Source of the DNA: Chlorocebus sabaeus
Taxonomy: Eukaryota > Chordata > Mammalia > Primates > Cercopithecidae
Length of the DNA: 64,000 nt
Reading direction: 5' to 3'
Assembly: GCF_047675955.1 (NCBI RefSeq)
Contig: NC_132910.1
Span: forward strand, 112,141,143-112,205,142
The notes below the pieces were generated by a model, which did not search any database, was not told the DNA's origin, and worked only from the letters and a program-made list of their open reading frames with translations. The position numbers and the translations under genes are program-made. Of this stretch, positions 34,980 to 47,884 are shown piece by piece (the stretch's first letter is position 1; every line of letters begins with the position of its first letter).

Positions 34980-35251
34980 TCTTTCTTTCTTTTTTTTTTT
35001 TTTTTTTGAGACAGCATTTTACTCTGTCCCCCAGGCTGGAGTGTAGGCTGGCAATCAGGGCTTACTACGGCCTTGAACTCTTGGGTTCAAGCAGTCCTGT
35101 TGCCTCAGCCTCCCATGTGGCTGGGAGTACATCCATGTGTAATCATGCCCAGCTAACTTTTTAAAAAATTATTGCTTGTAGAGACAGTGTCTTACTATGC
35201 TGCCCAAGCTGCTCTTGAACTCCTGGGCTCAAACGATCCTCCTGCTTTGTC
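34980..35251 (-). mobile_element. AluJ-type SINE, truncated, inside L1M
   Basis: Minus orientation with T-rich tail at the left. The 5' end is missing about 40 bp, breaking off after aacgatcctcctgcttt. Old AluJ phrases (gccttgaactcttgggttca). Confidence 0.92.
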
Positions 35252-37002
35252 TCTTCATGTATGTTGCTTATTTTCTAATTGTATTGAGTGATTTATTAAT
35301 ATTGAATTTTATGAGTTCTTTATGCCTTCTACATGAGTCCTTTGTCAGATATGGGATTTCAAAATATTTTCTCCTAGTCTATCATTTGTATTTTCATCTT
35401 AGGATATTTTACGAGCAAAATGATTTACTTTCATAGGTTTAATTGATCAGTTTTTCTGTTTATGGATCATAGTTTTGGTGCTAAGTCTAAGAAACCTCTA
35501 CCTTGTCCTAGGCCCTAAATATTTTTCTTACCTTTTTAGAAGTTTTATATTTAATACATTATTCATTTTGAGTTAATTCTTATAAGGTGTCAGATTTAGA
35601 TTCAGTTTTATTTTTTACCAATAATTGTACAATCGCTTCAACATCACTTGTTGAAAATACTATCCCCCTAAATTGAGTTGTTTTTTACCCTCTGTCAACA
35701 AATAATTCTAGTTTCTCTGTTCTGTTTCATTGATCTGTGTGGTTATTCTTCCAACACTACTACACTGGTTTGATTACTCTGGCTCTAAAATAAGCCGTCA
35801 TATTGTGTAGAATAGATCCTCCCCCTTTATTCTTTTGTTTTTCAAGTGTTTTGTCTATCCTAGAGAATGTCTATAGAAATTTTAGAGTAGGTTTGTCTGT
35901 GCCTTCAAAACTCTTGCTGAGATTTAAGAATTGCATTAAGCCCGCAAACCAATACAGGAATTGACATCTTTACTATGTTTTGCCTTCCAGTCAATAGACA
36001 CAGTATGCTTCCCCAAGTATTTAGGGATTCTTCGATTTCTTTCTTAAATATTGTGCGATTTTCATCATACAGATCCTGTATATTTTCAGTTAAATTTATA
36101 TCCACTATTTAATCTTCTCTGGAACACTTATAAAGGGTTGGCAAATAAATTTTAAATTTATTTGCACCTTTACATAAGAATGTAGTTGATTTATATGTGT
36201 TGATCTTGTATCTCATGACCAGATTGAATTAATTTGTTAGTTCTAGAAACTTTCTTTGTAGATTTCTTGGAAGTTTTTAATAGAACATCATGTCATCTGC
36301 AAATAGAGTTTTATTCTGTTTCAATCTGTATGCCTTTCATTTATTTTTCTTACCTAATTGTTTTCTATACATCTTCTAATAATATGTTGACTGATGGTAA
36401 AGGCAGACATCCTTGCTTTGTTCACTGTTTTAGAGATAAGACATTTAGCCTTTTACTGCTTATATGATGTTAGCTATAGAATTTTGTAGATTCTCTTTAT
36501 TAAATTGTGTTCAGAGCCTGTACCAAGAGTTATGAGAAATTTTGTCCATTTTTGTCTACATAAGTTAATACAATTATTTGCACAATGACTCTTGATTGAC
36601 TTTCACACTCTGAACCTATCATGCCTATGGAATAAAGGCCACTAAGTCATGGTATATTATTCCTTGTGTACATTGCTGGGTTGAAAAGGCAAAAAGTAAA
36701 TGAATAAATGAATAAATAAATAAAAAGTTGAGATTTGAATCATGCCAGATTTTGTTCTGAATGTTTTCATTGTTGCTTCATTTTGCTTTTCTTTGCCTTT
36801 GATTTTGGTCCAAGGATAATTCTGATCTCTCATAAAATGGGGCCAGTGGAAGGCATTATGCATTATTGCATAGTGAAAGACATTATGCAAAATCATTGTT
36901 AATTCTTTGAATATTTGGTCAAATTCTCCATTGAAAACATTTTGGCCTGGAGATTGGAGATTGCTTTTTCAGGATTTTTTTAAATTATGAATTCATTTTT
37001 TT

Positions 37003-37341
37003 ATCTTTTTAAAAACATTTATTTTAGGTTTAGGGTCACACGTGCAGGTTCGTTATATAGGTAAACTTGTGTCACACAAGCTTGTTGTACAGATTATTTT
37101 GTCACCCAGGTACTAAGCCTAGTACCTAATAGTTATTGTTTCTGCTTCTCTTTCCTTCCACCCTCCACCCTCAAGTAGGACCCAGTGTCTGTTGTTCACT
37201 TCCTTGTGTTCATGAGTTCTCATAATTTAGCTCCCCCTTAGAAGTGAGAACATGTGGTATTTGGTTTTCGGTTCCTGTGTTAGTTTACTAAGAATGATGG
37301 TGAATATCACTGATGAACATCAATGCAAAAATTCTCAGTAA
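37003..37341 (-). mobile_element. Short L1 3' end with a tiny inverted ORF2 piece
   Basis: 37003-37312 is an L1PB/MA-like 3' end read minus, from the tail through gaacatgtggtatttggttt. 37313-37341 then reads as ORF2 in plus orientation (gatgaacatcaatgcaaaaa, the NIDAKIL region). Looks like a second twin-primed insertion, but the 5' piece is under 40 bp and its far end is hidden by the Alu. Confidence 0.65.
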
Positions 37342-37599
37342 GGCCAGGGGTGGTGGCTTACGCCTGTAATCTCAGCACTTTGGGAAGCCAAGGTGGGCGG
37401 ATCACAAGGTCAGGAGCTCGAGACCATCCTGGCCAACATGGTGAAGCCCTGTCTCTACTAAAGGTACAAAAATTAGCTGGGCCTGGTGGCACGTGCCTGT
37501 AATCTCAGCTACTCAGGAGGCTGAGGTGGGAGAATCGCTTGAACCCGGGAGGCGGAGGTTGGAATGAGCTGAGATCTATCCACTGTACTCCAGCCTGGT
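37342..37599 (+). mobile_element. Alu lacking its 3' end and tail
   Basis: Plus orientation. Ends abruptly after ctccagcctgg with no A-tail or target-site duplication, which points to a later deletion. Confidence 0.92.
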
Positions 37600-39332
37600 T
37601 TAATAGTGAAGTAGCAGGGCACCTGATATTGTCAATTGGACCTTTTTATCAATCACATTACTACCTCATTCTATTAAAAATAAAGTATCTTATTCCATTA
37701 ACAATGCTTATTTTAAAATTTTATAGCAATATGCTCTGAACTTTAAATTTACTTACCTAAATTTCTATAAGTGACCTTCCTTTATACTTTACTCACTTCT
37801 CCCACAATCTTCTGTTCTATGTATAATTCTTCTAGACTTTGACTAATAAACTTAGCTACACTTGATTTTTAAAAATTAAAAGAACAGATAAAAATAACAG
37901 GTTTATAAACAAAAATCTTAGGAGGATTTTAAAACAATAAATGTTTTAAAGAGCAAAAATTCAACTAAGAAAGTTTCTGAGATAATTCAAAAAAAATTCT
38001 ATATGACATACATCAGCACTACAACCACAATAAATACATTCATTTTTCCATTATGATTGTCTTTAAAGCAGTATGATTTTTGTGGTTGTTGATTCTCAGT
38101 CCAAATAACTATAATTAATAATATTAGCAAAAATAGAAAATTGGCCAATAATGGATGGAGAGATTAGATAGAATTGGATAACACAATGTAAAATTTATGC
38201 ATAATACATTAGAGTAAGAGAATTCAAAGATAAAGATGTCATGTCAGATAATGTGGGAAGTAGAAATTCATCAAACAATTTAAAAAGTTTCAATGAAATT
38301 GTAGTTATTTTCAGCATTGAATAGTATACTTCTTATTTGAAGAATTAATCTCAAGACAGAAATATGAATTATCATCCTATATTGTTGTAGGATACCATAA
38401 ATACAATATTCTTTATTTCATAAAAGCATGCTTCTTGTGGTAAGACTAATATGTAAAGAACATACCATCTCTATAAATAACTAAAAGACTCTGTATATTA
38501 ATTTAGAGTTTAATAATATAGGAAAGATTAATTTTCAACATAGCAAACATCGTGTTTACATAAGCAATTACATTTACATTGAAATGGCAAATATTTTAAA
38601 AAGACATTATCTATTCAAATATTCATTATGTGTCTCTTAGCTCTAATACATTAGAGAATTAGGGAATATTAAATAGAAAACACCTGCCTGAATGTTTCTA
38701 CTTTTAATTATCACAGTTTAATAACATTCAAGGCATGCAATTTGCCATGGTTTGAGAATCTCAAAAAGTTAAACATAGAGAACAAAAAAGGAGGGCAAGA
38801 GTTGAAAAAAATAGTAATTCAATCCTCTCCCATATATTTAGTAACTGCCTAATGTGTACCTTCCACATGCAGAGCCTTGTTCTGGATGTGGTATAAGTGA
38901 AACAGACAAAAATCCTGTCTTATTAAATTGCATTATTTGTATTTGTTGAATGGGGTGATGGAGGTATAAAATTAAACCTGTAACATGTTAAATGTCTATA
39001 AAATATGGAAATGAATAAGCAGCACGGTTGAATAGGCATATTTTGGATATTGTGGAAGGTGATTTCCAATTTTGCATAAAGTAATAGGAATTCTCACTGG
39101 TAAGCAGACATTTGAAGAAGGTAAAGAGATCATGCATGAGGATATCCGGGGAATGTGTATTTTCAGTGGAAGAAACAGCAAATATAAAAGTCAGGGGTGT
39201 GTATGTTCCTTTAAGAGAAGAGAAGGGAAGTTACATAACTGGAAAGAAATGAGTGAGGGAGAAAGATGCAAGAAAGGTGATCAGGTGTTTGGAGAACTAA
39301 CGGGATGCTACATCATATAGTTCCATGTAGAG
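37600..39332. other. Unassigned AT-rich intergenic stretch
   Basis: The segment 38.83-38.99 kb (ctaatgtgtaccttccacat, gaaacagacaaaaatcctgt) resembles an ancient L2/MIR-age repeat. The rest is unassigned. Confidence 0.4.
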
Positions 39333-39662
39333 TTTTTTGTTTTGTTTTGTTTTTTTGAGATGGAGTCTTGCTCTGTCGCCCATGCTGGAATGCAGTGGTG
39401 CGATCTTGACTCACTGCAACCACCGCTTCCTGGGTTCAAGTGACTATCCTGCCTTAGCCTCTGGAGTAACTGGGATTACAGGCACCTGCAACCATGCCCA
39501 GGTTTGTTTGTTTGTTTGTTTGTTTGTTTGTTTTAGATTTTTAGTAGAGATGGGGTTTCACCATGTTGGTCAGGCTGGTCTCAGACTCTCAGCCTCACGT
39601 GATCCGCCTACCTTGGCCTCCCAAAGTGCTGGTATTACAGGCATGAGCCACCATGGCCAGTT
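39333..39662 (-). mobile_element. Alu with internal (GTTT)n expansion
   Basis: Minus orientation. The middle A-rich linker has become a pure (TTTG)8-type microsatellite at 39502-39534. The (TTTTG)n left tail is also expanded. Confidence 0.94.
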
Positions 39663-40149
39663 GAGACCATGTTAAGAAGGTTTTATAATCAGAGAAGTAG
39701 ACCCAGAAAAACCGAGACTCTCATCTCCTACCTTGTCCTACTTGTAAAACTAGAGCATCACTTCAAGAGTAGAAGGCAACAATCTTCACCACCAGCTCAA
39801 GAGCTGTGGATCAGATATTTTGCAGATAATAATAACAGAGGGAGAAGTAAGTCATAAGAAAAAACAAAAGCAACAGATTATTCCTATAAAAACACTGAGT
39901 TAACTTAGATTATTCTTATAAAAACCCTTATTTGAAACAGAAGGTGAAGAAATTCAAGCCTACGATGATCGCTTTAAAACAGTAGATATTCTGGTGGTAG
40001 TCAAGTGAAAATAAGCTGGTGGCTGTATGCGGGCAAAAAGTTTAATCTTAGGGCAGCCAATTTGCCAGAGATAAGCAGAAAAAGAGACAGTGAAATAAAG
40101 CAAGGTCAGAACAAATCTGTAAAGCGGAGACCAAAATGATATCTGCAAA
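39663..40149. other. Unassigned stretch, may be the 5' part of the following L1
   Basis: A-rich sense composition similar to the adjoining L1, but no phrase that I can place with confidence. Confidence 0.3.
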
Positions 40150-42800
40150 AAAGTCTGAATTTAACTGGAGCATACTGTGGAGAAACTAGTTTCCCAGATA
40201 ATAATAACATCTGGGATAACAGTAAAATTCTTGAAACCAATAACAAATTCAGTCAGCAATTAGTGGAGACAAAGAGGTGGGTGTAATATCAAAGAGACAG
40301 ACAGGTTAACAGAAAGATCAGGCAAACTAATAGTCAAAGAAAGCCCTTCTAAAACCAATGTCATCCCAGGATTATTATGCACATGCCCAATGCTGTGCTC
40401 ACTGAGGTGTAATACCAAGGTTTCACAACGTGTGGGATTTATATTTCACTACAGTAGTCCAGCAAAGTCACTAAACAAATAAACAGGAATGGAATAATAA
40501 CAAAAGGATTAGGGGGAGAGAATATTCAGAGTTGCCACAATGTCTTATCCAAAATGACCTGATTTTAACAAAAAATATGATACATGCAAAGAAACGACAA
40601 CAACAAAATGTGTCCCATATAAGATAAAAAATCATGCAGCCCAAACAACCGACCTATTAGAGGGTCCAGTTGTTATATTTAATCGGCAAAGCCTCAAAGA
40701 AGCCATTATAAATGTGTTCAAAGAATTAACTGAAATTGTTTAAAGACTAAAGGAAGACAAGAGGTCAATGGCTTATCAAAAATATAACATCTGTAAAAAG
40801 GTAGAATTGATATAAAGAAACAAATAGAATTCTGGGTTTTAAAATCATAATAAAGAAAAATATTTTTTCTGGAGTAGTTCAACAGAAGATTTGAACTGCT
40901 AGAAGACAGAACCAATGCCCTTGAAGATAGATGGATAAAGAATCCAAAATCCAAAGGAAAGAATTATTTTTAAAATGCAATAGACTTCAGAAAAATGTGG
41001 GATACTAACACATACATACTAACACACATTTAATTATACTAACACACATATAATTCATTAGCATAGAAGAGGAAGAAGTGAAAAGAAAGGGACAGAAAAT
41101 TTATTAAAAATTTCAATGGCTGACCACTCCCCAAACTTAATAAAAAATAATATTCTAAACATTGAAAATGCTCAATGATCCCCAGTTACATAAACTAGAA
41201 GAGATCAAAACCCAGACATGTCATAGTAAAAATATTAAAAGACAAAAACAAATAGACTTTTTTTTTTTTTTTTGAGCTAGAGTCTCACTTGGTTGCCCAG
41301 GCTGGAGTGCAGTGGCACAATCTCAGCTCACCGGCAACCTCCACCTCCCAGGCTCAAGCAATTCTCCTGCCTCAGCTTCCAAGCAGCTGGGATTACAGGC
41401 ACACGCCACTACCACCGGGCTAATATTTTTATTTTTAATGGAGACAGGGTTTCTCTGTGTTGGTCAGGGTGGTCTTGAACCCCTGACCTCAAATGATCCA
41501 CCTACCTTGGCCTCCCAAAATGCTGGGTTTATAGGCGTGAGGCACCACACCCAGCCAAACAGACAATTTTGAAAGTAGTGAGAGATTAACACATCACATT
41601 TATGGGAATCTCAGTAAGAATTATATCATATTACCATCAAAAACAATGAAGTTTAATAGGTAATGGGATGACATATTCTAATTGCTAAAATAAAAAAATT
41701 CAATCAACAAGCTAACATTAGGAAACTTCATCTTTTGTAAATGAAGGTGAAATGAAGACCTTACCAGAGAAACAAAAATTGAGAGAATTTCTTGATAGCA
41801 AATCCACCTTATAAAAATGCTAAACAAATTTCTTTAGTGACCATAGCAAAAATTTCAATACATACATACACACACATACACACACACACACAGGTGCACA
41901 CAAAATGCCAACAATGATAATTATGCAATTAAGAAGACATTGTAAATGCCTGTATCTTCTCTTTTCCTCTTTTTAACTGAAATAAAATAATTTGTTTTAA
42001 AATGTGTATTTTATTGCAGACCTACCACATATAGTTATGCAACACATTTGACAATGAAAGCAAAAAGGATGTCCCTGTATTGCAATGAGAAAAAGCATTA
42101 AATCCATAGAAACCTATAAAGACAAACAGAAATAGTAAATAAGGACATTTTTTGTAACAATAAATATATGTACTTCTCCTTTTTTCTCTTATTTAAAACA
42201 ACACAAAATTATATAAAGTAATAATTAGTATTAGGCATTTTTTCGAATATAACAAAAACAGCACAAAATAAGGAAACAGTAGTGAGAGTTACATAAGACT
42301 GGCCTATCTGTATCTCCCTAGAATTTAGTTAGTATAAATCTGAAGTTCATTCTAATAAGTTAAGATGTACATGGTAAGCCCCAGAGCAACAACTACAAAA
42401 ACAATTTTTAAAAAGTGAAATTATCATTAAAGGAATTGAAATGTTACCCCAGGAAATATTCACTTAATTCCAAAGAAAGCAGTAAATGAGGCATAGAGAA
42501 ACAGGATACACATGAGACCTCTAAAAAATAGCACAGAAGACTTAAATCCAACTACAGCAATAATACATTTAATGTAAATGGGGTAAACAATCAAAATACA
42601 GATATAGCCTGATGAGAGTATAAAGAGAGCTCAAAATATGTGGTATTTAAAGGAGACAAGTTTCAGATTGAAAAATTCAAATAGATAATAAAGGAAGGGA
42701 AAAAATTATGCAAAAAGCTTCTGTAAGAAAGCTGGAGTAGCTCTGGTAATGTCAGACAAATTAGACTTAATAGAAAGAAAAAGTGTTACTAAAGTGTATC
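40150..42800 (+). mobile_element. Ancient L1 (L1M/HAL1-like) 5' half: 5' UTR, ORF1 region, inter-ORF, endonuclease start
   Basis: Sense-strand order is kept: ORF1 coiled-coil region (gaactgctagaagacagaac, gcccttgaagatagatgg, about 40.9 kb), then ORF1 3' part with cattataa-type phrases, inter-ORF (aagatgtacatggtaagcc, about 42.36 kb), ORF2 start (aatgtaaatggggtaaacaa, about 42.58 kb) and endonuclease (agaaagctggagtagctctg, about 42.73 kb). It stops at about 42.8 kb. An Alu splits the ORF1 part. A CA-rich tract lies at 41865-41892. Heavily decayed. Confidence 0.8.
41258..41556 (-). mobile_element. AluS-type SINE inside the old L1
   Basis: Duplication aaatagac (41250-41257) and aaacagac (41557-41564), one mismatch. 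Minus orientation. Confidence 0.95.
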
Positions 42801-44619
42801 TCTTTAAAAGTAAGTGCTGTACTTTTTCTCACATTTCACTAGACATGGCTCACTACCCCTCCCACAGCAGTGAGAGTCTTACTCTCTTTTGGCAGCAATA
42901 TATTGATGTGTGTTTTGCCGATGAAGATGCTATTTGCCATCCACTCCTCAGGTTTTGCTTTTACTCCTCCTAGAAGCAATGGAACCTTGCCTGTTCCCTG
43001 GGGGTGAGACAGATGACTGCCCATACCCTAGCTACTTAACATTTTTGCTTCTTAGGACAGAAGAGTAAGGGCAAGGGGACAAGACCCATCTCCCCAAAGC
43101 AGCTGATCCCCACTTGCACACCACACTACCAATGAAGTTAGCCATTTCTGGTCTCCCACCCTGCCTTTTTCTAAGCACATGGTGAAGATCCGTGGAAAAC
43201 ATTTTGTGAGTATAAACTCTTCCTGTGTCTGAGGTCCCTAGTCTTTCCAAACTGATAAGCTAGCCTAGACATTCCCTTGAAGAAGTTTTTAAAATGTTAG
43301 CTGATTTCATTTTACATTCATTTATGTAGGCCACTTCTTTCTCCTGCGCTATGCCAAGGGTGAAATTATTCCTTGTTCCTCATTGGAAATTAGTTTACCC
43401 GGTGAACTTGTAACCTCACCTGTCTAAAGAAGCTCAAGTAACAATATGATTTTGTGGATTTTCCAGCTTTTTCTGTTAGAATGTGTGTGTATGGGGGAGG
43501 GCATGGCTCTCTTTGCAGCTTTGTTCTTTCTAAGCAATGTAAGAATCTCCGTATTATTTTTGCAGCATAGTGTTAGCATTTTCATTATTTAGAGAATTTG
43601 CAGATTGTACAGATCTCAATTTGATTTCATCTTTAAAGTGACATTTGTTATTTTTTTTAGATATACATGCTTATATATTTGTTCAGATATATATTACTTG
43701 TTAAGTAATTGAAATTTTTCTCAGTTTATTCTGATGAATTGAGACTGATTTCTAGTTTCCCTTTATTGAATTTGCGTTTGTAATTGATTTAAAATATATT
43801 TTAGTAATTGTGAAATATATCAGGGAAGTGATTTTAATGCATACACATGTGTATGTATATGTATATTTATTTGAACTCAGTATTACATTATTGAGAGTCT
43901 GTAAATAAGTACACATCCTAATTTACTTGATCTTACAGCATCTCCAGAGTGAAGATCCACTGACTTTGTGTTTCTTTGATTTCTCCTTACCAAGATTGGT
44001 AGTCTGTGTTTTTATCTATTTGAATGCTATGAGAGATGTGAGATCCTGTGATTCATAGTCATTCTACAAATTTATACGGGAATCCTATATTATAATAATT
44101 TTTATGTAACTCACTGTCATGGTTCTAGATTTAATATGCATTCCAAAATACTAATGGGATATGTTTGAATATTAACATTTCATCCTCCAATGTCCTTAGA
44201 TGTATTTTCACTTTTGTATGCTCAAATTAAAACACACACATACACACAGACACACACACACAAACACACACACACGCAGAGTGAGGTGTTTACTTGCTTT
44301 AAAGTGGAAAACTGTATGGCATATGGCAGATTTGCACCGAAATAGATGAATTAAAAATGATATTTCTATCAGCAAGCAACTTTTAAAAATGCTATAAAAT
44401 TAACATGCTATGTGTTAGTAACTTATCAATATATTCACTCTTGCTCAACTTATAACAATTACCCTACAGAATAATTAATGTTTGAAGATAATGTTTATTA
44501 AGAAAGATAAAATGATAAATTATACTTTATAAAATCAAATGTTTATATTTTGGGTACTCTTTGTTAATAGTTCTGAAAGGACAGAAACTGAAGAGCAGAA
44601 GTAGTTTAACAGCAGGTGG
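42801..44619. other. Unassigned; GC-richer block at 42.83-43.27 kb and a CA-rich tract
   Basis: The block 42.83-43.27 kb differs in composition from its surroundings and may be an LTR or other insert; I cannot name it. A (CA)n tract lies at 44230-44276. The rest is AT-rich. Confidence 0.35.
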
Positions 44620-44744
44620 GGCCAGGCACTGTGGCTCAACCCTGTAATCCCAGAACTTTGGGAGGCCGAGGCGGGCAGAGCACAAGGTCAGGAGCTTGAG
44701 ACCATCCTGGCTAACATGGTGAAACCCCGTCTCTACTAAAAATA

Positions 44745-44782
<38 letters not shown>

Positions 44783-44965
44783 AGCAGAGCGTGGTGGCGG
44801 GCGCCTGTAGTCCCAGCTAATCGGGAGGCTGTGTTAGGAGACTGGCATGAACCGGGGAGGAAGAGGTTGCAGTGAGCCGAGATTGCACCACTGCACTCCA
44901 GTCTGGGTGACACAGCAAGATTCCGTCTCAAAACAAAACAAAATAAAACAACAACAACAAAAAAA
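44620..44965 (+). mobile_element. Alu (S/Y) with a 35-A internal tract
   Basis: Plus orientation. The middle linker after actaaaaatac is expanded to A35 (44746-44780). The tail has AAAC/AAC-type repeats. Confidence 0.95.
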
Positions 44966-45001
44966 CCCAGCTGTATGAGCAGAGTATGTCAATATTTAAC
45001 C

Positions 45002-45296
45002 TTTTTTTTTTTTTCTTTTGAGAGAGTCTCACTCTGTCACAAGGCTGGAGTGCAGTGGTGTGATCTCGGCTCACTGCAACCTCCGCATTCCAGATTCAAA
45101 CTATTTTCCTGCCTCAGCCTCCCGAATAGCCGAGATTACAGGCTCACGTCACCACGACCAGCTAATTTTTGTATTTTTAGTAGAGACCGGGTTTCACCAT
45201 GTTGGGCAGGATGGTCTTGATCTCTTGACCTTGTGATCCGCTTGCCATGGCCTCCCAAAGTGCTGGGAATACAGACGTGAGCCACCGCGTCCTGCC
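45002..45296 (-). mobile_element. AluS-type SINE, tail-to-tail with the previous Alu
   Basis: Exact duplication atatttaacc at 44992-45001 and 45297-45306. Minus orientation, 36 bp from the end of the plus-oriented Alu. Confidence 0.97.
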
Positions 45297-45306
45297 ATAT
45301 TTAACC

Positions 45307-47261
45307 ATTTTTAAAGAGCTATATTTTCTCACATATTTGCCTTGATTATCATGAGATATTTTATTTGGACTTTGTAACTTTGAACAAGTTTATAGGTCCA
45401 GGTGTAAAATAACACTGTTCATTTTAATTGAAATACAAAAAGTATCTTGAATAATGAATATTTGAATAATTACTGAATATTTGAATAACTGAGTAATTGT
45501 CCACTTAAATAATGTGGACATTTTTCCAATTGAAATATCAATATTCTTTTGACACTGAGGTGATTTTGATTCTTCTTCTAAAAAGCAGGAAAATGTGTAT
45601 TTAGAGACAGTCTTTCAATACATTTACAAAACATCAAAACAGAATATGTTTAGTATTTTGGTGTGTTCTTTGTCAATTTCAGCCAAATTTAATTACAGCC
45701 TTGAAAACAAGTTCCAAAATAGAGAATTTTATTATTGGTAAACTCTAGTAGAAAAGAACAACTGTTAAAACTTTTCCAGTTCGCCAACTGTAGCTGTAAA
45801 TTACTGTAAAATGGCTGTGCAGTATCCACAAAATACCACAGAGACAGGTTCATTTTGCCACTGAATATTACTGAAAAGCTAAGTGCTTTTCCATTTACCA
45901 ACAGGACTATGCAATTTATAAAGGCAAACAAACAAGCTATGCTTATATGGTGAAGATTTAGTTTTCTAGAAAGACGGGAAAATTTACCAGGACTTAAGAC
46001 AACAGATGAGAATTTCTATGGCATGAATTTCAGAATACATTTCTGCCTCTGAAGTTTCTCAGGAGAGGTAAATGATACTAGACTGTGATTGAAAGAAAAG
46101 TAGACATAGATACTTGGTAGGTGCTTCCTTTGTTCTCTTTGCCCGTTCATAACGGAACATGCTAAATGTAGCAAGTGAAAATAGAAGAGCCCCTTAAGAG
46201 TTCTTAAAATTGCAACATTGGGTTGTACATTTTTATTTCATTTTATTGGTTTTCATAAATAGTGAAAACGTCATACAAAGATGTTTTCCTGAATATCAAT
46301 ATTGTTTTCACTTTTTTCTGTCTTCAGATATTTACACAATATAATAATTTGTCAGGTAGTATTAAACATATTGTTTTATCATGTAAAAATCTTGATTAGT
46401 AAAATTCAACTGAATTAATTGGTTTCATAAAGTAAAATTCTGTGAATAACTTTTAAGTGGGAATCAGAAAGGTTGTTAGGCCCTAAATCGCAAATATTTT
46501 AAGTGCTTCAACTTTACATGGATATAATTAGACAGAAGGTAGAATGACCCCTAAAAACTACATTATTTGCCGTATATGATGACACTTCCCTGGGCATATA
46601 TCCTTTGCCCTATATTTCCATTTAGTTTGTCCCTTATCCAGATCTTCATTCGGTCACCCGAATTTAGTTCTCCTTCAAGGCTTTCTTATTTCTATCGAGG
46701 GTGTCATATTTTAGTCTTATCATTTTTGTCCCTTTTATGATCCATATTTATTCAGTTGCCACTTCAGGTATGGTTCCTTAACAAAACTTATTTTTTAAAA
46801 TATGCTTTCAATTTAATTGTCGTGTCTTGAAGATAATAAACTCACATTTTTGCAAAAGTTACCAAAGTAATTCCATTTCCCTCAGTTTCCCTAGTCTTCA
46901 GTTAAATTTTCATTCCATTAAAAGGATCATAAATTTTAAAAATATTGTTTTCACTATCATTTCTCTTTTTAGAAGTTCGTTATTCAGTATCTACAGAAGC
47001 AGTGAAAAATTATGGTTGCCTGGATTAATTCCAAGTTTTTAAACTAGTTTCAATCTTCACCTCTCTCCCTTAAAAACTGTTTACGACCTACTTTCTTGTC
47101 TTACCTGTATCAACAATTTTAAAAATAAATAATTTACATCTTTCAGTTTTGCTCTATGACCACCCCACATCGTATTTCCATGCTTGCTTTCATACCTTTA
47201 CTCATTCCGTGCCTGTCATTGATATAATTTCTTTTTTATTTTTTCTTTTGTCTGTTAACGA
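45307..47261. other. Unassigned AT-rich intergenic stretch downstream of FSTL5
   Basis: No gene. A local duplication gaatatttgaataa occurs twice at about 45457-45490. Confidence 0.4.
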
Positions 47262-47275
47262 TATTCTCTTTGGGG

Positions 47276-47557
47276 CCGTGCGCGGTGGCTCACGCCTGTA
47301 ATCCCAGCACTTTGGGAGGCCGAGGCGGTTGCATCACGAGGTCAAGAGATCGAGACCATCCTGGCCAACATAGTGAAACCCTGTCTCAAGTGAAAATTCA
47401 AAAGTTAATCGGGCATGGTGGCGAGTGCCGATAATCCCAGCTACTAGGGAGACTGAGGCAGGAGAATCACTTGAACCCAGGAGGTTGCAATGAGCCAAGA
47501 TTGCACCACTGCACTCCAGCCTGGCGACAGAACAAAAACAAATGAACAAAACAAATC
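47276..47557 (+). mobile_element. AluS-type SINE
   Basis: Plus orientation. The flanks tattctctttgggg (47262-47275) and tattctttgggg (47558-47569) are probably the target-site duplication with a 2-bp slip. The right arm lacks about 12 bp near cccaggaggttgc. Confidence 0.93.
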
Positions 47558-47611
47558 TATTCTTTGGGGTTATAGCTTCTTTTTTAAAATTTATTTTTTA
47601 TTTATTTACTT

Positions 47612-47767
47612 TTGTTTTTGAGACAGTCTCGCTCTGTGGCCCAGGCTAGAGTGCAGTGGTGCAATCTTGGCTCACTGCAAGCTCCGCCTCCCGGGTTCCG
47701 GGTTCCGGCGATTCTCCTGCCTCAGCCTCCCAAATAGCTGGGATTACAGGCAGCCACCATACTGGCT

Positions 47768-47798
<31 letters not shown>

Positions 47799-47873
47799 GC
47801 AGAGATGGGCTTTCACCATGTTGGCCAAACTGTTCTCAAACTCCTGACCTCAGGTGATCCGCCACGCCCGGTC
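47612..47873 (-). mobile_element. Alu missing part of its 5' region, T28 internal tract
   Basis: Minus orientation. About 45 bp between gatccgcc and acgcccgg are deleted. The middle linker is T28 (47770-47797), and gggttccgggttccgg is a small local duplication. Confidence 0.92.
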
Positions 47874-47884
47874 TGTTTTGCATG

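Larger units (their letters stand above)
33760..36990 (-). mobile_element. Old L1M, antisense, 3' UTR and ORF2, hosting two Alus
   Basis: Reading minus from 36990, decayed ORF2 includes the fragment ENIQDLYDENRTIFKKEIEE...QNIVKMSIPVL at 36105-35905, which matches the conserved L1 IVKM block. The C-terminal ORF2 and 3' UTR run down to about 33.76 kb. An Alu (34413-34713) and another (34980-35251) interrupt it. A (TGAATAAA)-type patch sits at 36695-36725. Multiple stops and frameshifts. Confidence 0.88.

Noticed and set aside
44527..44931. 134-codon minus frame with protein-like sequence (HCNLFLPGS, GFHHVSQDGL)
   Set aside because: This is the standard translation of an Alu antisense strand; the same phrases recur at 33.4, 39.3, 45.0, 47.3, 47.9 and 61.2 kb.
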